64,000 bases of DNA, taken from contig CAYXMM010000004.1 in the NCBI GenBank assembly GCA_964465945.1, forward strand, positions 186,001-250,000, written 5' to 3'. Of this stretch, positions 18,078 through 27,151 are shown one piece after another. A program made the translations under genes and the position numbers. A model generated the notes under the pieces. It was not told the DNA's origin. It ran no database searches and worked only from the letters and a program-made list of their open reading frames with translations. Position 1 is the first letter of the stretch. Each line of letters opens with the position of its first letter. This DNA comes from JAJRPT01 sp964465945 (lineage in GTDB: Bacteria; Bacteroidota; Ignavibacteria; Kapaibacteriales; UBA2268).

Positions 18078-18845
18078 TTAATTAAAACTTGCAAATAAGG
18101 CGTTACTTTCGATACTTCCTACAAAGTATTCGTTAGTATTATAATATTCTTTTGAAGCAGGAACAAATATATAAACATTGTTTAATTTTGAGTTCTCTTT
18201 TAGCTTGATATAAAAATTAATTGCTTCAGTGAAGTCTTCGCAAGTATATTTTATGCTTGTAAGTCCTTTGTCAAGAATTTGGAATTTTTTATCGCTTGAA
18301 AATGCTAAAAATTGAGAGTTAGGGTCAGTATTTATAAGAGTTTCAGCGTCGAAACCAATTGCTTTAATTTTCGGAATACCTAAGTTTCCAATTTTTTTAG
18401 CTGCCGAATATGATAAATCAATAATTCTATTATGAGAATATGGTCCTCTATCATTCACTCTCACAAGAGTTGATTTTCCATTTTTTTGATTAATGACTTT
18501 TAAAATTGTTCCAAAAGGTAAACTTTTGTGAGCGGCCGAAAAATCATTCATATCAAAGGTTTCGCCATTAGCGGTTTTTCTTCCATGAAATTTCCTTGCA
18601 TAATGAGAAGCTTTTCCATTTAAAATAAATAGTTTTGAATCAGAGTTTTCAACTAATTGATTATTTTCTAAAATCATCTCAAAATTGCCTTCATCTAAAG
18701 GAGGAAAATCAATTTTCTTTAAGTTTTCAATTTCAGAATTGTAACCAGACAATGAATTGTATAATTTTTCACTATTTAATTCTTTATTAGAATTTCCAGT
18801 AAAATTTATAAATAGTATTGCAATAGTTAAGAAAGTAGCAAACAT
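18078..18845 (-). CDS. rlpA: RlpA-like septal ring lytic transglycosylase
   Basis: The 255-residue exported protein has an N-terminal signal segment (FATFLTIAILFI), a linker, and a double-psi beta-barrel at ~70-165: GKASHYARKFHGRKTANGE, AAHKSLPFGTILKV, and the catalytic region VRVNDRGPYSHNRIIDLS. This is the RlpA lytic transglycosylase that cleaves denuded glycan strands at the division septum. The C-terminal ~70 residues (NFYIKLKENSKLNNVYIFVP) look like a SPOR-type glycan-binding domain. The gene is convergent with the aminotransferase gene, with only 13 bp between. Confidence 0.88.
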   Translation of the reverse strand: MFATFLTIAILFINFTGNSNKELNSEKLYNSLSGYNSEIENLKKIDFPPLDEGNFEMILENNQLVENSDSKLFILNGKASHYARKFHGRKTANGETFDMNDFSAAHKSLPFGTILKVINQKNGKSTLVRVNDRGPYSHNRIIDLSYSAAKKIGNLGIPKIKAIGFDAETLINTDPNSQFLAFSSDKKFQILDKGLTSIKYTCEDFTEAINFYIKLKENSKLNNVYIFVPASKEYYNTNEYFVGSIESNALFASFN

Positions 18846-18927
18846 TAAAGCTCAAAATTGTGAATGAATTATAATCTAAAACGAAATAAATTTCATTAAG
18901 TTACATAATTACGAATATTTATAAATT

Positions 18928-18956
18928 ATATTATAAAAAATTATTTTTTATAATAT
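18928..18956 (-). terminator. AT-only perfect inverted repeat at the end of the M48 gene
   Basis: Thirteen bases (18928-18940) are the exact reverse complement of 18944-18956, with the protease stop codon as the 3-base loop. The arm is only A and T and contains an internal U tract in the minus-strand RNA. It may act as a weak terminator of the leftward protease transcript, but lacks the GC-rich stem of the other terminators here. Confidence 0.4.
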
Positions 18957-19744
18957 TTCATTGCTTCTGGTAAATGCTTTTTAATATCCTCAATTCTTGT
19001 GTTATCTGATGGATGAGTAGAAAATATTTCAGGTACACTTTGTGAATTATTTTGCGACATTCTTTTCCAGAAATCCACAGCATTATTAGGATTATAACCA
19101 GCAATAGCCATAAAAATTAGTCCTAACTGGTCTGCTTCTGATTCATGAGTTCTACTAAAAGGTAACATAACTCCCACTTGTGTGCCTACACCATAAACAG
19201 TGTTCCAAAGTTGTTTAGTTTGAGCTGATTTGCTTTCAAGAGCAACATTTAAAGCAACTCCACCCATTTGTTGAACTAGTGATTGGCTCATTCTTTCGGC
19301 TCCATGTTCTGCAATAGCATGAGCAATTTCGTGTCCCATAACTACAGCCAAACCATTTTCATCTTTTGTAATAGGCAGAATACCTGTATAAACAACAACT
19401 TTTCCGCCTGGCATACACCAAGCATTTGCTTGTTTATCTTCTACAAGGTTGAATTCCCATTTATAATCTTTTAGTTGGCTTGATAATTTCTTTTCAGCCA
19501 TAAATTTCTCTACGGCTGCTTTCATTTTCTGTCCAACTTTTTTTACTAAATCTGTTTGTTCTTTACTTGATGATTTTTTAGCATCTTTTAAAAATTCATC
19601 ATACTGGTTAAAACTCATGGTATAAAGTTGCCCGTCAGGAATAATATTAAATTGCTTTCTTCCAGTGATTGGTACTTTAGAGCATGAGAGAATAAAAGTT
19701 AATAAAATTAAACTTGAAATAATTTTAAAATTTAATTTATTCAT
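18941..19744 (-). CDS. M48-family lipoprotein metalloprotease
   Basis: The 267-residue protein has a lipoprotein signal (LLTFILSC, Cys21) and the soluble M48 metalloprotease fold. The zinc site is HEIAH (138-142) with the third ligand in SRTHESEADQLG (about E203); the segment TGILPITKDENGLAVVMGHE precedes it. E. coli relatives are the periplasmic quality-control proteases BepA and LoiP. It should face the periplasm from the outer membrane. Its ATG overlaps by ATGA the stop codon of a 48-residue membrane protein, which suggests coupled translation. Confidence 0.92.
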   Translation of the reverse strand: MNKLNFKIISSLILLTFILSCSKVPITGRKQFNIIPDGQLYTMSFNQYDEFLKDAKKSSSKEQTDLVKKVGQKMKAAVEKFMAEKKLSSQLKDYKWEFNLVEDKQANAWCMPGGKVVVYTGILPITKDENGLAVVMGHEIAHAIAEHGAERMSQSLVQQMGGVALNVALESKSAQTKQLWNTVYGVGTQVGVMLPFSRTHESEADQLGLIFMAIAGYNPNNAVDFWKRMSQNNSQSVPEIFSTHPSDNTRIEDIKKHLPEAMKYYKK

Positions 19745-19887
19745 TTATGTTTTTTCCTTCTGTTATACTTTTTATTTTGAGCTTCTTTAAATTCTTTCAT
19801 CTTTTCTTTATTTATTTTAGTTAAAATAAAAACAGGAACTGCTATAACTAAAAAAATAACAATTATTACTATACCAACTGTGTCCAT
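19741..19887 (-). CDS. 48-residue single-helix membrane protein coupled to the M48 protease
   Basis: I read this frame from ATG at 19887-19885 to TGA at 19743-19741. The product begins MDTVGIVIIVIFLVIAVPVF, one membrane helix with a short N-terminus, then ILTKINKEKMKEFKEAQN and a very basic end (KKYNRRKKHK). The stop overlaps the protease start by four bases (ATGA). The topology N-out, C-in with a cationic tail is expected from the positive-inside rule. No family is recognised. Overlap with the next gene, codon pattern and a plausible protein shape argue that it is real. Confidence 0.65.
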   Translation of the reverse strand: MDTVGIVIIVIFLVIAVPVFILTKINKEKMKEFKEAQNKKYNRRKKHK

Positions 19888-19965
19888 AACATTTTCCAAA
19901 AAGTAAAAAAAATAATTTTAAATATACTTAAATAAAAAACAATAAACAAATTTGAGTTTTCAACT

Positions 19966-20985
19966 TTAATATTTTAACTCACCACTTAAAAACTTCTCAA
20001 CTTCAATTACATTTTCTTTACTACCAACATATAAAGGTGTTCTTTGATGAATTTTATTCGGTTTTAGTTCTAAAATTCTATTTTTTCCATCACTTGCCTT
20101 GCCACCCGCTTGTTCTGCTAAGAAGGCTAAAGGATTAGCTTCATAAACTAAACGTAACTTTCCATTTGGATTTTTGTTATCATTAGGATACATAAATATT
20201 CCACCATAAATTAATGTTCTATGGAAGTCGGCTATTCCTGTCCCAATATATCGTAATTTATATGGCATTTCTAGGTCAGGATTATCTTGTTTAATATATC
20301 TTAAATAGCTTTTAATTTCTTCAGAATAAAGTTTATAATATCCTTCATTTAAGCTATAATATGATGATTTTTTTGGAATTTGAACATTCTCATGAAACAA
20401 TATGAACTCACCAATTGTAGGGTCATAAGTAAACATATTTACTCCTTGACCTGTAGTATAGACAAACATAGTGCTACTACCATATAGGGCATAACCCGCT
20501 GCAACTTGCTTATATCCTGGCTGTAATAAGTCATTATGCAAATCTGAATTTGGGTCTGTTCTTTTATACAAGCCGAAAATTGTGCCAATTGTAACATTGA
20601 CATCAATGTTTGATGAGCCATCAAGTGGGTCAAATACTAGAATATATTTACCTTTGTCAAATTCACTTGGAATTTCAATTGGTTCTTCATTTTCCTCTGA
20701 TGCCATAATACATAAATGACGACCATGATCCATAGATTTTATTATTGCTTCATTTGCATACACATCAAGTTTTTTAACTAGCTCACCATGCACATTAGTA
20801 CTACCATCCATTCCAATTATGTCATTTAATCCTGCTCGTCTCACTTCACGTGAGATAATTCTAACAGCAAGTGCTAAATCATGTAATAAATATGTAAATT
20901 CACCAGTTGCGCCTGGATGTTTATTTTCTTCAGTTGAAATATAATGCTCTAAAGTAATAAATCTTGATACTTTCATTTTTGACAT
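19966..20985 (-). CDS. fbp: Fructose-1,6-bisphosphatase, class I
   Basis: The 339-residue enzyme removes the 1-phosphate of fructose 1,6-bisphosphate, the committed step of gluconeogenesis. The metal-binding signature VFDPLDGSSNIDVNVTIGTIFG is complete; EENEEP upstream and the active-site block GKLRLVYEANPLAFLAEQAGG downstream are also present. A Shine-Dalgarno (TAGGAGA) stands 5 bases before the first ATG, which supports MSKMK as the N-terminus rather than the second Met. It follows purF by 14 bp and should be on the same transcript. Confidence 0.96.
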   Translation of the reverse strand: MSKMKVSRFITLEHYISTEENKHPGATGEFTYLLHDLALAVRIISREVRRAGLNDIIGMDGSTNVHGELVKKLDVYANEAIIKSMDHGRHLCIMASEENEEPIEIPSEFDKGKYILVFDPLDGSSNIDVNVTIGTIFGLYKRTDPNSDLHNDLLQPGYKQVAAGYALYGSSTMFVYTTGQGVNMFTYDPTIGEFILFHENVQIPKKSSYYSLNEGYYKLYSEEIKSYLRYIKQDNPDLEMPYKLRYIGTGIADFHRTLIYGGIFMYPNDNKNPNGKLRLVYEANPLAFLAEQAGGKASDGKNRILELKPNKIHQRTPLYVGSKENVIEVEKFLSGELKY

Positions 20986-20999
20986 TGTCTTCTCCTAAT

Positions 21000-22898
21000 T
21001 TAATAAGCTCTTTCGTTTTTACCTTCATAGTAGTTTATAAAGGATTTATTAACAACTCTTTTTCCACCAGGTGTTGGATAATTACCTGAGAAATACCAGT
21101 CCCCTTTATTATTTGGAACTGAATTTTTTAGCCCTTCAATTGTTTGATAAACAACACTAATTTTTGCATTAATTCCTTCATCAGTAATTAATTGGGCAAT
21201 TTTATCAGAAACTTCACTATCTGTAAATGGGGCGTAAATTTCTTTCACATAGTTAACTACATCATCGTCAGGAATGCCAATTTGATTTTTACATTTTAAA
21301 TAAACGTCTTCAATAATATGTGATAAGTTTCGCTCTTTTAATAGTTCTATTGCTGCTCTAAATGCAATAAAATCTCCTAATTTCGCCATATCAATACCAT
21401 AACAATCGGGATACCTAATTTGTGGAGCAGATGATACAACTACAATGTGCTTTGGTTTTAATCTATCTAAAATTTTAATAATTGATTTTTTAAGCGTTGT
21501 GCCTCTAACAATACTATCATCTATTACTACAAGATTATCAGTTTCATTAACAGTTCCATAAGTTACATCATATACGTGCTGTACCATCTCATCTCTTTCA
21601 TTATCTTCGGTAATAAATGTTCTTAGCTTAACATCTTTTATTGCAACTTTTTCAATCCTAACTCTTTTATTTAAGAGTTTTTTCAACTCATCATCATTAC
21701 CCTTTGCTATCACATCTTTTATCTTTTCGATTTTCAGTTCATTATGGTAATCCTCGAGACCTTTAATTAGACCATAATAAGCAATTTCAGCGGTGTTTGG
21801 AATAAAAGAAAATACAGAATTATCTAAATCGTAATCAATTTTTTCTAAAACATTTGGTACAACATTCTTGCCTAATTCAATCCTTTCTCTATAAATATCA
21901 GCATCACTTCCCCTTGAAAAATAAATTCTTTCAAAAGAACAAGATAATTTTTCTTTTTCTTCTTTTATTCTTTCGACTTTTGTTTTCCCATTTTTCCTAA
22001 CAACAAGAGCGCAACCAGCTTCCAATTCTTTAATTTCTTCTAATTGGACATTAAAAGCAGTTTGGATTGCCGGTCTTTCAGAAGTAGCAACAACAATATC
22101 TTCATCTTCATAGTAATATACTGGTCTTATAGCATTGGGATCTCTAAGTATAAAAGCATCTCCATGACCGATAATTCCAACCATTGCATATCCACCATCC
22201 CATTTTTTAGCAGCTCTTTTTAAAATTCTTTTAATACTTAATTGTTTTTCAATATATCCTGATGCTTCTTTTTTAGATACGCCTTGTTCTTTTAACTTGT
22301 AATATATATCATTAACTTCTTCATCTAAAAAATGACCGATCCTTTCTAAAATTGTTAATGTATCAGCTTTTTCTCTTGGATGTTGCCCTAAGTTTATTAA
22401 TTGATTATACAGTTCATCAACATTAGTCATATTAAAATTACCAGCAGTAATTAAATTTCTATGCATCCAATTATTTTTTCTAATAAATGGGTGGCATTGA
22501 TGAATAGAATTTTTTCCATAAGTTCCATATCTGAGATGACCTAAATAGATATTTCCAACAAAAGGCATATTTTCTTCGATTAGCTTATCATCTGTTTTTA
22601 AGTTTGGATTTGCTTCTCTTGCTTCGTTAATGCTTTTTTGAATTGCTTTATAAATACTTGCTATTGGTCTGTTATCAATACTTCTTTCTCGAAACAAAAA
22701 CTCTTTTCCAGGTTCTGGGTCTAATTTTACAGCAACCAAGCCAGCGCCATCTTGCCCTCTATTTTGTTGTTTTTCCATAAGTAAATAGATCTTATTTACT
22801 CCCCAAAAATAAGACCCATACTTTTTTTTATAATATGCCAATGGTTTCTTTAATCTTAAAAATGCAATCCCGCATTCATGTTTTATACTATCACTCAT
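21000..22898 (-). CDS. purF: Long-form amidophosphoribosyltransferase (PurF family)
   Basis: The 632-residue protein has an N-terminal Ntn glutaminase domain with Cys9 (HECGIAFLRL), LGHLRYGTYG and GNFNMTN, and a C-terminal phosphoribosyltransferase domain with the PRPP motif VVIDDSIVRGTTLK. This is the first step of purine synthesis (PRPP plus glutamine to phosphoribosylamine). It is about 150 residues longer than common PurF, through insertions in the glutaminase half (helices around DEEVNDIYYKLKEQGVS) and between domains. Bacteroidota carry such a long paralogue besides a standard PurF, so its exact role is not certain. It lies between a terminator and fbp. Confidence 0.85.
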   Translation of the reverse strand: MSDSIKHECGIAFLRLKKPLAYYKKKYGSYFWGVNKIYLLMEKQQNRGQDGAGLVAVKLDPEPGKEFLFRERSIDNRPIASIYKAIQKSINEAREANPNLKTDDKLIEENMPFVGNIYLGHLRYGTYGKNSIHQCHPFIRKNNWMHRNLITAGNFNMTNVDELYNQLINLGQHPREKADTLTILERIGHFLDEEVNDIYYKLKEQGVSKKEASGYIEKQLSIKRILKRAAKKWDGGYAMVGIIGHGDAFILRDPNAIRPVYYYEDEDIVVATSERPAIQTAFNVQLEEIKELEAGCALVVRKNGKTKVERIKEEKEKLSCSFERIYFSRGSDADIYRERIELGKNVVPNVLEKIDYDLDNSVFSFIPNTAEIAYYGLIKGLEDYHNELKIEKIKDVIAKGNDDELKKLLNKRVRIEKVAIKDVKLRTFITEDNERDEMVQHVYDVTYGTVNETDNLVVIDDSIVRGTTLKKSIIKILDRLKPKHIVVVSSAPQIRYPDCYGIDMAKLGDFIAFRAAIELLKERNLSHIIEDVYLKCKNQIGIPDDDVVNYVKEIYAPFTDSEVSDKIAQLITDEGINAKISVVYQTIEGLKNSVPNNKGDWYFSGNYPTPGGKRVVNKSFINYYEGKNERAY

Positions 22899-22925
22899 TT
22901 AATTATTTTCCTAATTATAATAGAC

Positions 22926-22962
22926 AAAAAAAGGGCTAGTATTTTAAATACTTTGCCCTTTT
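22926..22962 (-). terminator. Rho-independent terminator after the Kgd-type gene
   Basis: GGGC (22933-22936) pairs with GCCC (22955-22958) and the stem continues, with one mismatch and one bulge, as AGTATTT/AAATACT. In the minus-strand direction the hairpin is followed by the U run encoded by 22926-22932. It separates the dehydrogenase from purF. Confidence 0.75.
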
Positions 22963-22984
22963 ACTTTTGCCTTATTTGATTGTT

Positions 22985-25900
22985 TTATCCATTAATAGCA
23001 TTTTCAATAATTTGACGTTGTTCTTTCTCGTGTACCTTCGATGATCCAGTTGCCGTTGAGGCTGATGCATTTCTACCTGTATATTTTAACTTAGTGTTTG
23101 GTAATATGTCATTTATTAAGTTGGAAACGAATGACCAAGCACCTTGATTTTGTGGTTCTTCTTGAACCCAATTAACGTTTTTGCAATTAATATATTGGTT
23201 TAAATATTTAGACATTAAATCTGAATCAAATGGGTGAATTTGCTCTAAACGAATAATAGCAATATCTTCACGATTTTCTTCTCTTCTTTTATGATTTAAT
23301 TCATAATAAATTTTACCACTACAAATTAAAACTTTAGTAACTTTAGATTTATCAATTACCCCATCATCAATCACGTTTTGGAAGTTGTTTTCAGTGAAAT
23401 CTTTTACTGAAGAAACTGCCTCTGGGTGTCTTAACATACTCTTAGGAGTAAAAATTATTAAAGGAGTTTTAAACTTCATTTTAACTTGACGTCTCAATGC
23501 ATGGAAATACTGAGCTGGAGTTGTGAAATTTCCAACAATCATATTTTCATCTGCACATAATTGTAAAAATCTTTCTATTCTACCAGATGAATGCTCTGGA
23601 CCTTGTCCGTCATAACTATGTGGTAATAATAAAACTAAGTTACTTGTTTGCTTCCATTTAATTTCACCACAAGAAATGAATTGGTCGATAATAGGTTGTG
23701 CCATATTATTAAAATCGCCAAATTGAGCTTCCCATAATATCAAACCTTTCTCTGAAAACACTGAATATCCATAATCAAATCCAAGAACAGCAAGTTCAGA
23801 TAATGGGCTATCATAAACTTGTATTTTTTGTTGATTTTGACTTATGTTATTTAAAGGAGTATAATATGCTTGGTTAATAAAGTCTGTTAAAACAGCGTGT
23901 CTTTGACTGAATGTTCCTCTTCTTACGTCTTCTCCTGATAATCTAATTGGGTGATTTTCAACTAATAATGTTCCAAATGCAAGAGCTTCACCCATTGCCC
24001 AATCAATTTTTGCTTCACTGCTTTCAACCATTTGTTTTCTATGACTTAATACATGAGCAACTTTAGGATTAACATTAAATCCTTCTGGTGCAAAAGTGAT
24101 AGCATTTGTTACTTGGTTAATTGTTTCTACGCTAACATTAGTTAAAGTTTGGTTGAAAGTATGACCAGTTTTATTTTCTGAAATCTCATTGTTAGTTTTA
24201 TTGGCTTTTCTGCTGTCATAGGATTCATCTAATTTAGAGTGATAAATAGTAAGCAAATTATCAGCTTCTTCTTGGGAAATCAACCCATTTTTCACGACTT
24301 CGTCCATATACTTTTCACGAACTGGAGTCATTTGTCTAATTTTCTTATATAATAGTGGTTGGGTGTATGATGGTTCATCTCCCTCATTATGTCCATACTT
24401 TCTATATCCAATTAAGTCAATAATAACATCAGAGCCATATTTTTGTCTATATTCAAAAGCAAATTTTGCGACTTGAACTACTGCTTCAGGGTCATCACCA
24501 TTAACGTGTAAAATTGGGCATTGAGACATTTTAGCAACATCAGTAGCATAAGGAGTAGATCTGCCAGATTCAGCAGTTGTTGTAAATCCAATTTGATTAT
24601 TAATTATTACATGAATTGTTCCACCATTTGTATATCCAGCTAAGTCAGAACAGTTTAGAATCTCTTGGACTACACCTTGACCTGCGAAAGCAGCATCACC
24701 ATGTATTAAAATCGGCAATACTTTTTCAAAATTTAAACTTGGATTCTCATCTCTTATTACCCTTGCCATTCCAAGAACAACTGGGTTTATTATTTCCAAG
24801 TGTGAAGGGTTTGGTGCTAGATGAACTGTTACTTTGTTATTTGCAGGGCTTATATGATCACCAGTGTGCCCCAAATGATACTTAACATCACCAGTGCCGT
24901 GGAAAGAATTCATATCCACATCACCTTCAAACTCATTAAATAACTTTGAAACGGGTTTGCCGATATTATTAATTAAAACATTTAAACGACCTCTGTGAGC
25001 CATTCCCATTACAACATTTTGAGAACCAGTATCTGCTGCTTGGTCTAAAATCTTATCTAATAAAACTATAACTGATTCACTCCCCTCTAATGAAAATCTC
25101 TTGTGACCAATAAACTTTTTATGTAAGAAGTTTTCTAATTGCTCTGCTTCAATTAATTTTCTTAAGATTTCTAATCTTTGAGGTTTATCAAAAGTAATTT
25201 TACCTTCATTTAATTCATACCAGCCTTTTATCCAATCTTTTTTACCTTGGTCTTGAATGTGCATATATTCAATACCTATTGTAGAGCAATATGTTTCTCT
25301 TAATCTTTCAATTATAGTTCTTAAAGGGTAACTTTGCTCTTCCCATTTTGTAGATGCTGGAAATTCCCTTTCTAAATCCCAAATTGTGAATCCATAAAAA
25401 GCTGGGTCTAATTCTGGGTAATAATAGGAGTCATTTCCAAGAGGGTTTATTGAAGCAAGTAAATGTCCTCTGTCGCGATAAGCGTTAACCATTTGAACTA
25501 CGTGAGTTCCTTTTTCCACTCTTGTTCTAGTACTATCTAAGCCATATTTTCTAATTGAAACATCAGTAGACCATCTTACTGGTTCGAAAGGAATTTTTAA
25601 ACTTGCAAAAATTTGGTCATAAAATCTACTTTCGCCAATGAGTAATTTGTTCATATAAGCTAAAAACTCTGCGGATTCAGCACCTTGTATTACTCTATGG
25701 TCGTAGGTGCTTGTCATAGTAACAACTTTAGAAATTGCCAACGTTGTCATTACTTCAGGTCTTACTGCTTGGAACTCTACGGGATAGTCAATTGCTCCGC
25801 TTGCAATTATTATTCCTTGATGCTTCATTAATCTTGGAACTGATGCTGATGTTCCTATCATTCCAGGGTTTGTAAGAGTTATAGTAGTTCCAACTAATTC

Positions 25901-26602
25901 ATCTAAAGTTAATTTATTGTTTCTTGCTCTTGTGATTAGGTCATCAAATTTTTCAACAAATTCAGCGAAATGAAGTTTTTCAGCATTTTTAATATTTGGA
26001 ACAAGCAATAATCTTGAACCATCTTTTCTAACTAAATCTACAGCCAAACCAACATTTAATGATTTTCTTTTAATTCTAAATGGCTTGCCGTCAACATAAG
26101 TAAAAGCATCATTTAATTGAGGAAACTTTTGCAATGATTTTACCATTGCCCATAAAATTAAATGGGTAAATGAAATTTTAGATTTTCTTTGACTTGATAA
26201 GTATTTGTTAATAACCCTTCTATTCTCATCTAATGCTTTAATTGGCATTGTTCTAATTGATGTAGCAGTTGGGACAGTTAAACTCTCTTGCATATTTTCT
26301 GCAATTTTTGTTGAAATTGTAGAAAACACTTCAAGTTCTTCTGATTCATTCAATCTATAATCATCATTATAAATATTTTGATTATTTGTTACTATTTTGT
26401 TAATTTCATTACTTTTTTGATTTGCGGGATACATTTCTTCATATCCATTAGATATGTTTCTATCTTCAATAGGAGTAATGCTAACATTATCAATTTGTTG
26501 AAAATATTGTCGCCAAGCAGGGCTAACTGAATTTGGATCTCTGAGAAATTGGAAGTATAATTCGTCTTCAAATGCGGAATTTGGATTTAGCACTATAAAC
26601 AC
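22985..26602 (-). CDS. kgd: Fused E2-E1 2-oxoglutarate dehydrogenase (Kgd type)
   Basis: The 1205-residue protein joins the E2 succinyltransferase catalytic domain to the thiamine-dependent E1 of 2-oxoglutarate dehydrogenase, as in mycobacterial Kgd. Order: an E1-type N-terminus (FQFLRDPNSVSPAWRQYF, 18-35), a polar linker, E2 domain ~110-340 with SLNVGLAVDLVR, TLTNPGMIGT and the catalytic STYDHRVIQG (H302), then E1 with AHRGRLNV (535-542), HLGHTGDH, APNPSHLE and GDAAFAGQG (635-643). No lipoyl or E3-binding domain is present, so a lipoyl protein must come from elsewhere. The start is GTG at 26602, or an in-frame GTG three codons on; no ATG is near. Confidence 0.93.
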   Translation of the reverse strand: MFIVLNPNSAFEDELYFQFLRDPNSVSPAWRQYFQQIDNVSITPIEDRNISNGYEEMYPANQKSNEINKIVTNNQNIYNDDYRLNESEELEVFSTISTKIAENMQESLTVPTATSIRTMPIKALDENRRVINKYLSSQRKSKISFTHLILWAMVKSLQKFPQLNDAFTYVDGKPFRIKRKSLNVGLAVDLVRKDGSRLLLVPNIKNAEKLHFAEFVEKFDDLITRARNNKLTLDELVGTTITLTNPGMIGTSASVPRLMKHQGIIIASGAIDYPVEFQAVRPEVMTTLAISKVVTMTSTYDHRVIQGAESAEFLAYMNKLLIGESRFYDQIFASLKIPFEPVRWSTDVSIRKYGLDSTRTRVEKGTHVVQMVNAYRDRGHLLASINPLGNDSYYYPELDPAFYGFTIWDLEREFPASTKWEEQSYPLRTIIERLRETYCSTIGIEYMHIQDQGKKDWIKGWYELNEGKITFDKPQRLEILRKLIEAEQLENFLHKKFIGHKRFSLEGSESVIVLLDKILDQAADTGSQNVVMGMAHRGRLNVLINNIGKPVSKLFNEFEGDVDMNSFHGTGDVKYHLGHTGDHISPANNKVTVHLAPNPSHLEIINPVVLGMARVIRDENPSLNFEKVLPILIHGDAAFAGQGVVQEILNCSDLAGYTNGGTIHVIINNQIGFTTTAESGRSTPYATDVAKMSQCPILHVNGDDPEAVVQVAKFAFEYRQKYGSDVIIDLIGYRKYGHNEGDEPSYTQPLLYKKIRQMTPVREKYMDEVVKNGLISQEEADNLLTIYHSKLDESYDSRKANKTNNEISENKTGHTFNQTLTNVSVETINQVTNAITFAPEGFNVNPKVAHVLSHRKQMVESSEAKIDWAMGEALAFGTLLVENHPIRLSGEDVRRGTFSQRHAVLTDFINQAYYTPLNNISQNQQKIQVYDSPLSELAVLGFDYGYSVFSEKGLILWEAQFGDFNNMAQPIIDQFISCGEIKWKQTSNLVLLLPHSYDGQGPEHSSGRIERFLQLCADENMIVGNFTTPAQYFHALRRQVKMKFKTPLIIFTPKSMLRHPEAVSSVKDFTENNFQNVIDDGVIDKSKVTKVLICSGKIYYELNHKRREENREDIAIIRLEQIHPFDSDLMSKYLNQYINCKNVNWVQEEPQNQGAWSFVSNLINDILPNTKLKYTGRNASASTATGSSKVHEKEQRQIIENAING

Positions 26603-26628
26603 CCAGAATAATTAACAATTTTTTAACG

Positions 26629-26659
26629 CAAAATTAACTATAAATTTGTTATAAACAAG
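26629..26659 (-). promoter_or_regulatory. Candidate promoter of the Kgd-type gene, with overlapping palindrome
   Basis: On the minus strand TAATTTTG (26629-26636) fits the Bacteroidota -7 box, and CTTG (26656-26659) lies 19 bases upstream of it where TTTG is expected at -33. The -7 box ends 26 bases before the GTG. The palindrome TTGTTATAAACAA (26646-26658, arms of 5 around ATA) covers the -33 box and could be an operator. Confidence 0.5.
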
Positions 26660-26686
26660 TTATAAAAGCAAATAATCGCTATAAGA

Positions 26687-27151
26687 TTAAACTTCTTTCT
26701 CGAATAGATTAATAATATCTAAAACTTCTTCCTCACTTTTACTTTCTAAAATTCTATCTCTTAAAGATTCGTTATTTAAAAGTTTCGAAATTTGAGATAA
26801 AAGCCGTAAGTGATTACCTATATTAACTGGTTCAGATAGTAAAAGAAAAGCAATATTTACTGGCTTTTTATCTAAAGAGTCATAATCAACGTAATTATTT
26901 AGGGTAATTAATGCAGCAACAGTTTTTGATATTGCTGTTGTTTTAGCATGAGGTATAGCAATACCTTTCCCTACTCCGGTCGACATTATATCTTCACGAG
27001 TTATGACATCACTTAATGCTTTTTCTAAATCACTAATATTTCCTGATATTCCTGCTAAATTAACTAAATCACTTAATAATTCATCTTTATTTTCAATACT
27101 TGCGTTTAATTTAATTGATACTTTATTTAAAATATCACTAAGTTTAATCAT
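26687..27151 (-). CDS. PTS EIIA domain protein (PtsN/EIIA-Fru type)
   Basis: The 154-residue single-domain protein has the mannitol/fructose-type EIIA fold. The phosphorylatable His lies in STGVGKGIAIPHAKT (about residue 69), and LLSEPVNIGNHLRLLSQISKLL is the usual helix after it. Alone, without IIB and IIC, this is the layout of EIIA-Ntr regulators rather than of a sugar importer. It overlaps by 8 bp the end of the GDP-mannose pyrophosphorylase-like fusion, which makes a link with cell-surface sugar synthesis likely. No HPr or enzyme I gene is in the window. Confidence 0.88.
   Translation of the reverse strand: MIKLSDILNKVSIKLNASIENKDELLSDLVNLAGISGNISDLEKALSDVITREDIMSTGVGKGIAIPHAKTTAISKTVAALITLNNYVDYDSLDKKPVNIAFLLLSEPVNIGNHLRLLSQISKLLNNESLRDRILESKSEEEVLDIINLFEKEV

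Noticed and set aside
24616..24885. 89-residue frame on the plus strand inside the Kgd-type gene
   Set aside because: It runs antisense to a strongly conserved E1 region, its product has a His/Leu/Gln-rich composition typical of reverse reading, and it has no promoter or ribosome site.
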